DNA from: Prevotella sp.
GTDB taxonomy: Bacteria; Bacteroidota; Bacteroidia; Bacteroidales; Bacteroidaceae
DNA: 54,551 nt
Assembly (NCBI GenBank): GCA_017524385.1
Contig: JAFWSS010000229.1
Span: 1 to 54,551 of the forward strand
Reading direction: 5' to 3'
Position 1 is the first letter of the stretch; every line of letters starts with the position of its first letter. This document shows positions 34,751 to 43,724 of the stretch, piece by piece. The notes under the pieces were generated by a model. The model saw nothing but the letters and a program-made list of their open reading frames with translations, had not been told where the DNA came from and searched no databases. A program made the translations under genes and the position numbers.

Positions 34751-35872
34751 ATGAGACCCCACGCCTCCATAGCATTGCTCTTCCTCGCACTGCTCACCCT
34801 CGCCTCGTGCAACAAGTCGTTTGAGTACCAGATCCAAGGCACGCTTGACAACCTGCCAGAAGTGAAGGAACTCTACCTCATCAGCGACATGGCAACAGGC
34901 ACTCCTTTCGACACCATCAAGGTGAAAGACAGCAAGTTCGACTATGCCGGCAAGGCCGACAGCGTGACGTTTTGTTTCTTAGGCAACCTGAACGATTCCA
35001 TCACACTCATCCCCATCTTCTTGGAGGAAGGCACCATAAAAATCGTAGTGTCCAGCGACCCGAAAAAGCTCAAAGTCTCAGGCACACAACTTAACGACAA
35101 GTTGCAAAAACTCAACGAGGCTGGATTCAAATACCAAGATGAAATCCAAAGTATTTTATCCACCGTCAACGATAGCACCTCAGAAGAAGAGAAAGCCAGC
35201 TTGGAAGCGAAGGCAATGGAGTCTATGAAAACACTTGCCACAATCTACTACCAAACTGCAGAGAAAAACATTGACAACGAGTTGGGCTATTTCCTTGTCA
35301 CCAATCCTGCCTTTCTCCACGAAGATCAAGTCATGACCCTCATCAGCAAAATGCCCGCGTCCATGCGGAAGCGCCCACTCATCAAGGACATAGAAGCCTA
35401 CATCAGAGATAATAAAATGGGGCTTGAAGGAACGGAATATGATATGGATGACGATGTCGCTGTCATGCCCGATTTCTCCGCTCCCGACCTTAACGGCAAG
35501 ATGGTGTCGGCGATGGACGTGATAAAGCAAAATGAGTTGACCATCATCGACTTCTGGGCCAGTTGGTGCGGTCCCTGCATGCAGGAGATGCCCCACATGG
35601 TGCAACTCTACGAACTTTACCATTCCAAAGGGCTTGGCATTCTCGGTGTATCACTCGACACCGACGCAGAGAAATGGAAGAACGCCGTGAAACTGACGGG
35701 AGCTACGTGGACACACATCAGCGAGTTGAAAAAAAACAGTGAGATAGCAAGAATGTTCGGTATCGAAGCCATCCCCTTCACACTCATCGTAGACAAGGAG
35801 GGCAACGTGCTCGCTGGAGGACTCACTGGCACCGAACTGGAAGACTTCATCCACAAAGAACTGGGTGAGTGA
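34751..35872 (+). CDS. TlpA-type thioredoxin lipoprotein (DUF4369 + AhpC/TSA)
   Basis: A 373-residue envelope lipoprotein: signal MRPHASIALLFLALLTLASC with the lipobox cysteine at 20, an N-terminal DUF4369-like beta domain (about 25-125), a helical linker, and a thioredoxin-like domain (about 235-373) with active site ASWCGPCMQE (about 272-281) and the cis-proline region IEAIPFTL. Such proteins keep periplasmic thiols reduced or support cytochrome maturation; the specific partner is unknown. It follows prs by 67 bp. Confidence 0.87.
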   Translation: MRPHASIALLFLALLTLASCNKSFEYQIQGTLDNLPEVKELYLISDMATGTPFDTIKVKDSKFDYAGKADSVTFCFLGNLNDSITLIPIFLEEGTIKIVVSSDPKKLKVSGTQLNDKLQKLNEAGFKYQDEIQSILSTVNDSTSEEEKASLEAKAMESMKTLATIYYQTAEKNIDNELGYFLVTNPAFLHEDQVMTLISKMPASMRKRPLIKDIEAYIRDNKMGLEGTEYDMDDDVAVMPDFSAPDLNGKMVSAMDVIKQNELTIIDFWASWCGPCMQEMPHMVQLYELYHSKGLGILGVSLDTDAEKWKNAVKLTGATWTHISELKKNSEIARMFGIEAIPFTLIVDKEGNVLAGGLTGTELEDFIHKELGE

Positions 35873-35931
35873 CGTGCCCTGGCGCGAGCCATCCTCTTGA
35901 TGGAAATCCACACCAGCCACATCACCACAGA

Positions 35932-35970
35932 GCAAAATGTCGGAAAAACGCAAATTGTCCGACATTTTGC
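35932..35970 (+). terminator. Perfect 13-bp hairpin after the TlpA gene
   Basis: GCAAAATGTCGGA (35932-35944) pairs perfectly with TCCGACATTTTGC (35958-35970) across a 13-nt loop. No T-run follows, and it ends just before the -33 element of the next promoter, so it could equally be an operator. Confidence 0.55.
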
Positions 35971-35971
35971 A

Positions 35972-36000
35972 TTGGATTTGAAAACTTTTGTGTAATTTTG
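35972..36000 (+). promoter_or_regulatory. Promoter of the phenylacetate-CoA ligase operon
   Basis: TTG (35972-35974), 18 bp spacer, TAATTTTG (35993-36000), about 60 bp before the ATG at 36062. Confidence 0.6.
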
Positions 36001-36061
36001 CAAGCACGAAGCAAGAGAAGGCCGCCTATTCAGCCGGTCAATGCTCTCACCAACAAAAAAC

Positions 36062-37375
36062 ATGGAATATTCACCTTATTTGCACCCGGAACTAGAGACG
36101 ATGCCCCAAGAGGAGCTTCGCCAGTTGCAGTTGGACCGTCTCAAAGCGACTGTCAAGCACTGCATGAACTCACCTTTCTACCAAGAGAAATTCGCCGAGA
36201 TGGGCATCACCCCCGACGACATCCAAACCTTGGACGACATCCACAAACTTCCTTTCACCACGAAAGACGACCTGCGAGAGCACTACCCCTTCGGGTTGGC
36301 TTGCGTACCCTTGCGCGACTGCACCCGACTGCACTCCTCCAGCGGCACCACCGGCAACCCCACCGTCGTGCTGCACACTCAGAAAGACATTGACGAGTGG
36401 GCGAAAGCCGTCGCACGCTGCCTCTGGATGGTGGGAAGCCGCCCGGAAGATGTGTTCCAAAACTCTGCCGGATACGGCATGTTCACCGCAGGCCTTGGTT
36501 TCCAATACGGAGCAGAGAAAGTGGGAATGCTCACCGTCCCCGCCGCCGCCGGCAACACCACACGGCAGATCAAGTTCATCAAGGACTTCGGCACGACGGT
36601 GCTTCACGCCATTCCCAGTTACGCATCCCGCATATATGAGGTGATGCGCGAGGAGGGGGTCGACCCACGCCGCGACACCAAGTTGCGAGTGCTGTGCATC
36701 GGTGCAGAGCCGCACAGCGAGGAGCAACGCAAGCGCATAGAGGACAACCTCGGCGTGAAAGCCTACAACTCCTACGGCATCTCCGAGATGATGGGTCCCG
36801 GCGTAGCCTTCGAATGCCCTGAACAGAACGGCATACACATCTGGGAAGACTATTTCATCGTGGAAATCATCGACCCCGTCACCCTGGAACCCGTTCCCGA
36901 CGGACAATTGGGCGAACTGGTCATCACCACCATCAACCGTGAGGCGATGCCCCTGCTGCGCTACCGCACACGCGACCTCACGAGCATCATCAGCGGCTCG
37001 TGCCCCTGCGGTCGCACACACAAGCGGCTGTCGAGACTGCAAGGACGCAGCGACGATATGATGATTCTCAAGGGGGTCAACATCTTCCCCATCCAAATAG
37101 AAAAGATTCTGCTGAAATTCAAGGAATTAAGCACCGACTACCTCATCACGCTCGAAACGGTGAACGGCAACGACACCATGACCGTGGAAGTGGAGCTCAG
37201 GGAGTTGTTCACCGACGACTACCAGCGCCTGCAACGCCTGACGAAGGAGATCACCCGCCTGCTCAAAGACGAAATACTTGTCACTCCAAAAGTGAAACTG
37301 CTCCCCAAGGGCGGCATCCACGCCTCCGACGAAGGCAAGGCCGTCAGGGTGAAAGATTTGCGCAAACTCTTCTAA
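36062..37375 (+). CDS. Phenylacetate-CoA ligase family protein
   Basis: A 437-residue adenylate-forming enzyme that joins an aryl acid to coenzyme A with ATP. The P-loop LHSSSGTTGNPTVV lies near residues 90-103, YNSYGISEMMGPGVAFEC is the substrate/AMP region, and RSDDMMILKGVNIFPIQIE is the hinge. The ATG at 36062 (MEYSPYLHPE) is preferred over 36041, which adds seven residues. In Bacteroidota such ligases usually sit with an ACT-domain protein and with indolepyruvate oxidoreductase genes; here the ACT partner follows by 16 bp but the oxidoreductase is absent. The substrate is probably phenylacetate or indoleacetate, by inference. Confidence 0.88.
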   Translation: MEYSPYLHPELETMPQEELRQLQLDRLKATVKHCMNSPFYQEKFAEMGITPDDIQTLDDIHKLPFTTKDDLREHYPFGLACVPLRDCTRLHSSSGTTGNPTVVLHTQKDIDEWAKAVARCLWMVGSRPEDVFQNSAGYGMFTAGLGFQYGAEKVGMLTVPAAAGNTTRQIKFIKDFGTTVLHAIPSYASRIYEVMREEGVDPRRDTKLRVLCIGAEPHSEEQRKRIEDNLGVKAYNSYGISEMMGPGVAFECPEQNGIHIWEDYFIVEIIDPVTLEPVPDGQLGELVITTINREAMPLLRYRTRDLTSIISGSCPCGRTHKRLSRLQGRSDDMMILKGVNIFPIQIEKILLKFKELSTDYLITLETVNGNDTMTVEVELRELFTDDYQRLQRLTKEITRLLKDEILVTPKVKLLPKGGIHASDEGKAVRVKDLRKLF

Positions 37376-37391
37376 CCAACCCCTTCATACC

Positions 37392-37829
37392 ATGACCATC
37401 CATCAATTATCCATATTCATTGAGAACAAGTCCGGGTCGCTCGTGAAAGTGCTCGACCTCTTTCGCCGATACGGCGTTCAAATCATCGCATCGACCATCC
37501 CCGACACAGCGGAGAACGGCATCTACCGTGTCATCTGCAGCGAGCCCCTCCGTGCTTTCGAAGGTCTGAAGAAAGCGGGAATCCCCGTCGCTCTCTCCGA
37601 CGTCTTCGCCTTGGAACTCGACGACCAGCCAGGCCGTGCCGCCGACGCCGTGGAGGTGCTCAGCAACGCCGGCATAGGACTCACCTACATGTACAGTTTC
37701 CTCCTCCGGGGAAAGGGCATCCTCGTCTTCCGCACCGACAACCCGGAGAAGGCAAAAGAGACCATCATCCTCAGCGGCCTCGATTTCATCGCAGAGAAAG
37801 ACCTCTCCATCTGGGCTGGAGTGAAATAA
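37392..37829 (+). CDS. ACT-domain protein paired with the aryl-CoA ligase
   Basis: A 145-residue cytoplasmic protein consisting of two tandem ACT domains (IHQLSIFIENKSGSLVKVLD at the start and DDQPGRAADAVEVLSNAGI from about residue 76). ACT domains bind amino acids and regulate enzymes; the 16-bp spacing from the ligase suggests it senses an aromatic amino acid or regulates the ligase. It has no catalytic domain of its own. A 9-bp array and a large hairpin follow. Confidence 0.87.
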   Translation: MTIHQLSIFIENKSGSLVKVLDLFRRYGVQIIASTIPDTAENGIYRVICSEPLRAFEGLKKAGIPVALSDVFALELDDQPGRAADAVEVLSNAGIGLTYMYSFLLRGKGILVFRTDNPEKAKETIILSGLDFIAEKDLSIWAGVK

Positions 37830-37877
37830 GGTTTGCCCCTTGAAGGATGCTTAAAAGGCTCAAGGTTTTCAAAGAAA

Positions 37878-37904
37878 AGTCCTTATAGTCCTATTAGTCC
37901 GTAG
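37878..37904. repeat. 9-bp tandem array downstream of the ACT gene
   Basis: AGTCCTTAT, AGTCCTATT and AGTCCGTAG are consecutive 9-base units from 37878. Read on the other strand the core is AGGACT, related to the arrays at 34681, 24326 and 30062. The last unit also forms part of a hairpin arm. Confidence 0.75.
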
Positions 37905-37934
37905 ACATTCCATAAAAAACTTTGGATAAAAAAG

Positions 37935-38019
37935 GTCTACGGAGTTGAGGAGTAAGAGGAGAATGCGCTTAGGCGCATATGAACTCCCAAACTCCTTGAC
38001 TCCGTAGACAATTCTTTTT
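37935..38019 (+). terminator. Large compound hairpin ending the ligase-ACT operon
   Basis: GTCTACGGAGT (37935-37945) pairs with ACTCCGTAGAC (37999-38009), continuing with AGGAGT/ACTCCT. An inner hairpin ATGCGC-TTAG-GCGCAT sits at the tip. ATTCTTTTTG follows. A third copy of the arm (TCCGTAGAC, 37900-37908) can also pair with 37935-37943, giving a mutually exclusive fold. Confidence 0.7.
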
Positions 38020-38066
38020 GCGATGACTAATTATATGGATGTTGAGTCCACTTTAAGTGGATTCCA

Positions 38067-38831
38067 CTATTCTTTCTTCAAATCTATGCTCCCGCTGCCC
38101 ATTTTTGAACTTTCCAGGTCGAGGTGTTTCAATTTGCCGGTGATGGAGCCAGAACCATTGACATTCGCCTTGACCTTCTGTGCCGACCCGTCGACGGAGA
38201 TGTCACCGCTGCCGTTGATGTTGGCGTCCAACTTTTCCTCTACCTGAAAGTCAGGGATACGTATGGACCCGGAACCATTGATAGATAACACAGCCGCTTG
38301 AGACATCACCTTTTCAGCCTGTAGATTACCGCTCCCATTGACCTCCATTTGCACGTCCTTGCATTCGACACCTTTGATGGTGATGTCGCCACTACCTGAG
38401 GCGACCACGTCGAAACGTCCCTCCTTGTCGATGACGGAGTCGCACAAGAACTGGCCACTTCCGTTCTGATGAAGGGCGGAGATGCGCGGAGCATACACCA
38501 ACACTTTCAACCAAAGGTCATGGTAGGTGCCAGGCTTCATCTCCAAGGCCAATTTCCCATTGCGGATTTCAGTTTTCAGACTGTCCACCAAGGTGGTATC
38601 ACCCAGAACTACCACTTTGTATTCTTCCGAACGGCAATAATCGACAGACAAGGGAATGTTGCTTTCGATGACGGAAAACTCATCCAAAGTCATCTTGCAC
38701 GATGGAGCGCCATCAAACCCTTTGGAGGAGAAGGAAACTACATCCACCCCATTGTCGTGGACAAGGTTGCAACTTGACATCAACGCGACAAGGACGGCGA
38801 CGAAAGGGATAAGAACAGACGATTTTCTCAT
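38067..38831 (-). CDS. GIN-domain (DUF2807) lipoprotein
   Basis: A 254-residue envelope lipoprotein with signal MRKSSVLIPFVAVLVALMSSC (lipobox cysteine near 21) and a head-GIN beta-helix domain showing repeated NGSG steps (QNGSGQF, VNGSGNL, INGSGSI, INGSGDI, VNGSGSI). Such domains form repeating beta folds on the cell surface; the function is unknown. Its start lies 22 bp after the stop of the Sel1 kinase gene with no promoter between, so the two form an operon. Confidence 0.85.
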   Translation of the reverse strand: MRKSSVLIPFVAVLVALMSSCNLVHDNGVDVVSFSSKGFDGAPSCKMTLDEFSVIESNIPLSVDYCRSEEYKVVVLGDTTLVDSLKTEIRNGKLALEMKPGTYHDLWLKVLVYAPRISALHQNGSGQFLCDSVIDKEGRFDVVASGSGDITIKGVECKDVQMEVNGSGNLQAEKVMSQAAVLSINGSGSIRIPDFQVEEKLDANINGSGDISVDGSAQKVKANVNGSGSITGKLKHLDLESSKMGSGSIDLKKE

Positions 38832-38853
38832 AATAAACATAGTATTTGTTGTA

Positions 38854-41022
38854 TTAATTACCTTTAAGTGCTTTTAATTGTTTAATGGCTTTTTCATGCC
38901 CTTGTGCAGCTGCCTTTTCATACCAATACTTGGCCGTAGAGAGATTCTTCTGAACACCATGACCATAATAATACATTGTTCCAAGGTAATATTGGGCAAT
39001 TGCATACCCTTGCTCTGCCGCCTTGCGGTACCATTTCACCGCCTCGGCGTAGTCCTGAGTCACACCACGGCCATTTTGATACATTGAACCAAGGTTATTC
39101 TGGGCACTTGCAGACCCCTGTTCAGCCGCCTTGCGATACCATTTCAAGGCCTCGGCGTAATTCTGAGTCACACCATAACCTTTAGAATACATCCATCCAA
39201 GGTTAGACTGAGCACCAACATTTCCTTGCTCAGCCGCCTTGCGATACCATTTCACCGCCTCGGCATGGTTCTGAGTCACACCATAACCATAATAATACAT
39301 ATCTCCAAGGTTATTCTGGGCAATTGCATACCCTTGCTCTGCCGCCTTGCGGTACCATTTCACCGCCTCGGTGTAATTCTGAGTCACACCATAACCTTTA
39401 GAATACATCCATCCAAGGCTATACTGAGCACCAACATTTCCTTGCTCAGCCGCCTTGCGATACCATTTCACCGCCTCGGAATGGTTCTGAGTCACACCAC
39501 GACCATAATAATACATTTCTCCAAGGTTATTCTGGGCATCTGCATCCCCTTGTTCTGCCGCCTTGCGGTACCATTTCACGGCCTCTGAGTAATTCTGAGC
39601 CACGCCTAAACCTTTTCTATACATCCATCCAAGGTTAAACTGACCCGATGCATCCCCTTGTTCCGCTGCCTTGCGGTACCATTTCACGGCCTTGGCGTAA
39701 TCCTGGGATACGCCATAGCCATTTTCATACATATACCCAAGGTTATACTGACCCGATGCATCCCCTTGTTCTGCCGCCTTGCGGTACCATTTCACGGCCT
39801 CTGTATTGTTCTGAGCCACGCCAAAACCTTTTCTATACATCCATCCAAGGTTAAACTGACCCGATGCATTCCCTTGTTCCGCTGCCTTGCGGTACCATTT
39901 CACGGCCTCGGCATAGTCTTTGTCCTTTCCATTTCTACCAAAATAGTAATCATCACCCAATTCATTCATCTGACTGGCCGTCAAAGAGCTTTTGTCCCCA
40001 CTATCATATTTTTCCTCCTTATCTTGTCTATCCAGAAGAACTACTTCTATCTCATCTTCTTCCTCCCATTGATCATCGAGTGTAACCACCTCCAAGTCAT
40101 CCTCATCCTCGACCATCTCCCTTTCCAATGCTGCAACGAGTTCCTTCACCGTTTGGTAACGATCCTTCTTTTTCGGAGACATGGCTTTGTCTATGCAGGC
40201 GGCGAAAGAATCTGTGACATTACATCCACTCAGTTCGTCATAAGGGAACGAAGGGTATTCATCGTTGAAAATATCGGAAGCCTCGGGAGGGCGGTCACCG
40301 GTGAGCATCTTGAAAAGGGTCGCTCCCAATGCATACACATCCATGGTCATGGGAAAGCCCTTGCCATCCTTGTGATGAAGCTGCTCAAGTGGAGCATACC
40401 CTGGCGTTCCTCCACCCACCGTCGTACTTGTCTCCGGGTTTCCTTTCTTGTCGTATTGCTTGGAAAGTCCGAAGTCGATGAGGATGGGTTCGCTTTTCTC
40501 ACGCATCATGATGTTTCCCGGCTTGATGTCCAGGTGCAGCATACGTTTTTCATGCATGAAGGAAAGGGCCTCACCTACCTGCTTGGCTATGCGTATCGTC
40601 TCGCCGACGGAAAGTCTTCCCTTTTCCTCAATGTAGTCGTTCAGGCTTCCTCCGCTGATGAACTCCATGACATAATATACAGTGTTGTTTGCCTCGAAGG
40701 CCTCAATCACCTTGATGATGTTAGGGTGCTGGAGTTTGCTCAGGCTCAGAGCCTCCCGCTGAAACTTTTTCTTGTAATTATCGAAAATGCCCCCCTTGCT
40801 GCCACTGGTCACCGTCATCCCATCGCGACCCCGACCGTTGATTTCGTCTATAAAAAACTCCTTGACAGCCACCTTCACTTCGGTATCGATAGAGCCCAGG
40901 GACCCGACCATTTTCACCGTTGCAAGATAAGTGATGCCGAAGCCTCCTTGCCCCAGTTTCTTGACAATCTTGTACTGGTGTGACTCCCCTTTGAGGATGG
41001 TGTTTTGTGGTAATTCGTACAT
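38854..41022 (-). CDS. Eukaryotic-like Ser/Thr kinase with Sel1 repeats
   Basis: A 722-residue cytoplasmic protein. Residues 18-300 form a Hanks-type kinase: glycine loop GQGGFG (24-29), lysine in VAVKEF (54), catalytic HLDIKPGN (163-170, HLD in place of the usual HRD), DFG (183-185) and an APE-like APLEQ. An acidic linker (about 301-375) is followed by about ten 36-residue Sel1 (TPR-like) repeats with the core KWYRKAAEQG. No membrane helix is visible. Sel1 arrays usually bind partner proteins. Start 41022 (MYELPQNT) is preferred over 41082, which lies inside or upstream of the promoter. It is divergent from the RING/TerD-like gene and in operon with the GIN lipoprotein. Confidence 0.9.
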   Translation of the reverse strand: MYELPQNTILKGESHQYKIVKKLGQGGFGITYLATVKMVGSLGSIDTEVKVAVKEFFIDEINGRGRDGMTVTSGSKGGIFDNYKKKFQREALSLSKLQHPNIIKVIEAFEANNTVYYVMEFISGGSLNDYIEEKGRLSVGETIRIAKQVGEALSFMHEKRMLHLDIKPGNIMMREKSEPILIDFGLSKQYDKKGNPETSTTVGGGTPGYAPLEQLHHKDGKGFPMTMDVYALGATLFKMLTGDRPPEASDIFNDEYPSFPYDELSGCNVTDSFAACIDKAMSPKKKDRYQTVKELVAALEREMVEDEDDLEVVTLDDQWEEEDEIEVVLLDRQDKEEKYDSGDKSSLTASQMNELGDDYYFGRNGKDKDYAEAVKWYRKAAEQGNASGQFNLGWMYRKGFGVAQNNTEAVKWYRKAAEQGDASGQYNLGYMYENGYGVSQDYAKAVKWYRKAAEQGDASGQFNLGWMYRKGLGVAQNYSEAVKWYRKAAEQGDADAQNNLGEMYYYGRGVTQNHSEAVKWYRKAAEQGNVGAQYSLGWMYSKGYGVTQNYTEAVKWYRKAAEQGYAIAQNNLGDMYYYGYGVTQNHAEAVKWYRKAAEQGNVGAQSNLGWMYSKGYGVTQNYAEALKWYRKAAEQGSASAQNNLGSMYQNGRGVTQDYAEAVKWYRKAAEQGYAIAQYYLGTMYYYGHGVQKNLSTAKYWYEKAAAQGHEKAIKQLKALKGN
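38884..39949. repeat. 108-bp tandem repeats encoding Sel1 units, with 216-bp superperiod
   Basis: About ten 108-bp modules encode the Sel1 repeats. Pairs of modules repeat as a 216-bp block: the stretch near 39180-39395 is nearly identical to that near 39396-39590, with only scattered differences. This points to recent duplication within the gene. Confidence 0.85.
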
Positions 41023-41070
41023 GGTTTGCTTGTTTAAGGTATATTTTGACTTCTTGTCGAAAAAACATGG

Positions 41071-41078
41071 CAAAAGTA
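41071..41078 (-). promoter_or_regulatory. -7 element of the Sel1-kinase operon
   Basis: TACTTTTG on the minus strand (41078 to 41071), about 49 bp before the ATG at 41022. The -33 element is weak. Confidence 0.45.
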
Positions 41079-41153
41079 GCAAAAAAAATCCTAAAAGCCG
41101 ACGAACGAGAAGGATTTTTTGATGTTACATACTGTCATTTCAAAAAAAATATC

Positions 41154-41161
41154 TATATTTG
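41154..41161 (+). promoter_or_regulatory. -7 element of the RING/TerD-like gene
   Basis: TATATTTG at 41154-41161, 51 bp before the ATG at 41213. With 41071-41078 it forms a divergent promoter pair about 80 bp apart. Confidence 0.45.
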
Positions 41162-41212
41162 CATTTTAAAACCACCATGAAAAATTCTGATGGTTTCTAA
41201 ACCAAAATCGAG

Positions 41213-43684
41213 ATGAAGAACAATACATTGACAAAAGTAGCATTGCGCTACCGCGCCTTATTCCTCGACATTCGCCGCGAGGATATCAATATGCAATCCG
41301 AGGCCACACTGGCGGCAACGGCTTTCCTCGCCCGTCTGAAAGAGAATGGTTTCTGTGTCAGCGAGGAACTGCTCCATGCACTGAACGCCGTTTCCATCGA
41401 CCGTCTGGCAGACATCACATCATGCATCAACGACGTGATGGGCGTGAACCTCAACTGGGCCCCGCTGGTGAAAGGATGGCAAGTGCCAACGGGAGAGTCG
41501 GCTGTCGACCATCTTGTCACGTTATTAGCCAACATCTTCGGCGAGGAGGCCGGTTTCAGGGGCACCACCCTTCCCTGTGGGCACCTCATCCCCGAAGGCA
41601 CGTTCCCCCTCGAGCGTTACAACGGCTGTCCGTTCTGCGGAAAGCCCTTCAAGACGGCCAACTATGTCTATAAGGGCCAGGGCAGCAAGTTGAAGGAACT
41701 GCGCCTGTTCACCCTTGAAGATATGAAGAAGGTATTTACATCTCTTCTCACTTCCGCCACGCCACTCGACGGCACCCAGAAGGACACTCTGGAACAGTTG
41801 CTGCGCGTGTTGCCGTTGCCCGACCAAGTGGAAGTCACGATGAAGGAGACCGCCATGCTCGTCATCAAGCTCCTGGTGGATTTAGACAAGGCCGACGAAG
41901 CAACGAAACTGCTGAAAACCCCCACCGATGTGCTACGATACCTCTGGTATGAGAAGACCGGCCACTTGCAAATCATCGAGCCAAAGACCCTTGTGGCACA
42001 TGCCAGGAAACTATACTACCACATGTGGGGACCTCTCGACCAGAGCTTGGAAGCAGGAAAAGAAATGAAGCAGAAACTGCTGCTGAAATACAACCGCAAG
42101 ACCTGCCTTCGCGTGGCACGATGGCTGAACGCCCTTCCCATGTCGGCCCGCCAGGCTGCAGAGAACATGAATCCGAAGCGTGGCATGTGGGTGCGCATGA
42201 TCCGCGCCCTCCGTCTGGGCGAATATTCCCACAAAAAGGGCTTCGACCATCTTGCCAAGATACTCGACGTGTTCTACAAGCAAGACTATGACACTTGGCA
42301 GGGACGTGTGGACCAAGCCCGCAAGGCAGTCGAGAGAATGAACACGAAGTACGAACTGCTGAAAGCCATTGTTGCCGAAAGCAAGAAAGACGCCTTCTCC
42401 ATTGGTGAAAAAAAGAGACTTCTTCAATATTGCAAAGAAGCCAAGAAATTTGACGAACTTTTCGAAATGTTAAAGAAGCAAGAAGACGCCGTCTCAAAAG
42501 AGAAGGAGGAAAGCCAAGTGCAAGAGGTGAAGGATGAGAACACCTCAAAAGTGCTGTCCCTCTTGAAAGAGCGTCCGGGCGCCTTCGCCCGCTGCCTGTT
42601 CTCCACGATGCTCCGTTTTGGCTGTGACAATGTCCTAGCCGCTTTCGAAGAGGTTGCCGACCAACTGCCTGCCCGCCTGCTGTTGTCGCTTGGCAATACT
42701 GCGGAGAGTTATTTCGACCCCAATGAGACGCGCATCGCCCGTCCCATCACCGGTGTGACCTATCAGCTCAATCCCAACAATTTGTTGGTGCTTTACAATG
42801 ACGACGAGCGCAAGGAAATGGTGGAAGGCGTCATCAACCTCTATCAGAAATCGATGGCAAGACGGTTTGCCGCCGTCAAGACAGAATCCAAGACCATCTT
42901 CATCGACCCGTCGCTCTACCACATCCCTGTCAGCGTGGGCGACCGTTCTGCCACCATCCAAGATACGTCGTGCGCCCTGACGGGCACCCGTTTCCCTGTG
43001 GAAGGCGACGCCGTCCGTCTCTTCATGCAATGGGGCAAGGGCTTGCATGCCCAGCATCTCGACATGGACCTGAGTTGCCGCATCTCCCTGGCGGACGGCG
43101 GGACAGAAGAATGTGCTTACTATCATCTGACCTGCGTGGGTGCCAAGCACTCTGGCGACATCCGCCACATCCCCGAGAAGGTGGGCACGGCAGAATATAT
43201 CGAACTCACCCTTTCGGAACTGGAAGCAGCAAACGCGAAGTATGCCATCTTCACCTGCAACGCCTACTCCAACGGCGCCCTCTCCCCCAACCTTGTTGTC
43301 GGGTGGATGAACTCCGCCTACGAGATGAAGGTGTCTGACACAGATGGTGTGGCCTACGACCCCTCCTGCGTGCAGCATATGGTGCGCATCAGCGAGGGTG
43401 ACCTCTCCAAGGGTCTTGTCTTCGGTGTCCTCGACATTGCAAAACGCGAAATTATCTGGCTCGAGATGCCTTTCACCTCACAGACGCTGAGAGGAGTCGA
43501 TAGCAGTTCAGTGGAAGCACTTTTGCGCAAGCTGGAAGACAAACTCACCATTGGCAAGCTTCTTGAGATGAAGGCTGCGGCACAAGGGCTTGAACGCGTA
43601 GAGAAGGCAGAAGAAGCCGACGAGGCTTACACTTACGAATGGGCGCTCAACCCAGCGCAAGTGACCCAATTGCTCCATATATAA
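41213..43684 (+). CDS. RING-finger protein with TerD-like C-terminal domain
   Basis: An 823-residue soluble protein. Near residues 120-146 lies a compact zinc-binding motif LPCGHLIPEGTFPLERYNG followed by CPFCG, with ligands C122, H124, C139 and C142, like the Prok-RING 4 family. Residues 150-460 are helical and charged. The C-terminal third (about 590-755) resembles TerD: HLDMDLSCRISLADGG, then GAKHSGDIRH, and a final DIAKREIIWLEMPF. The whole resembles proteins described as the MXAN_6230/SCO0854 RING family, known to me only by name. Function is unknown; TerD relatives belong to tellurite and stress-response systems. It is divergent from the Sel1 kinase. Confidence 0.75.
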   Translation: MKNNTLTKVALRYRALFLDIRREDINMQSEATLAATAFLARLKENGFCVSEELLHALNAVSIDRLADITSCINDVMGVNLNWAPLVKGWQVPTGESAVDHLVTLLANIFGEEAGFRGTTLPCGHLIPEGTFPLERYNGCPFCGKPFKTANYVYKGQGSKLKELRLFTLEDMKKVFTSLLTSATPLDGTQKDTLEQLLRVLPLPDQVEVTMKETAMLVIKLLVDLDKADEATKLLKTPTDVLRYLWYEKTGHLQIIEPKTLVAHARKLYYHMWGPLDQSLEAGKEMKQKLLLKYNRKTCLRVARWLNALPMSARQAAENMNPKRGMWVRMIRALRLGEYSHKKGFDHLAKILDVFYKQDYDTWQGRVDQARKAVERMNTKYELLKAIVAESKKDAFSIGEKKRLLQYCKEAKKFDELFEMLKKQEDAVSKEKEESQVQEVKDENTSKVLSLLKERPGAFARCLFSTMLRFGCDNVLAAFEEVADQLPARLLLSLGNTAESYFDPNETRIARPITGVTYQLNPNNLLVLYNDDERKEMVEGVINLYQKSMARRFAAVKTESKTIFIDPSLYHIPVSVGDRSATIQDTSCALTGTRFPVEGDAVRLFMQWGKGLHAQHLDMDLSCRISLADGGTEECAYYHLTCVGAKHSGDIRHIPEKVGTAEYIELTLSELEAANAKYAIFTCNAYSNGALSPNLVVGWMNSAYEMKVSDTDGVAYDPSCVQHMVRISEGDLSKGLVFGVLDIAKREIIWLEMPFTSQTLRGVDSSSVEALLRKLEDKLTIGKLLEMKAAAQGLERVEKAEEADEAYTYEWALNPAQVTQLLHI

Positions 43685-43724
43685 ATGTGCCCAACAATAT
43701 CATAAAACCATAAAATCAACGACC

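Noticed and set aside
39658-40983. 441-codon plus-strand open frame with repeats
   Set aside because: It is the complement of the kinase and Sel1 repeat coding region; its own repeats only mirror those.
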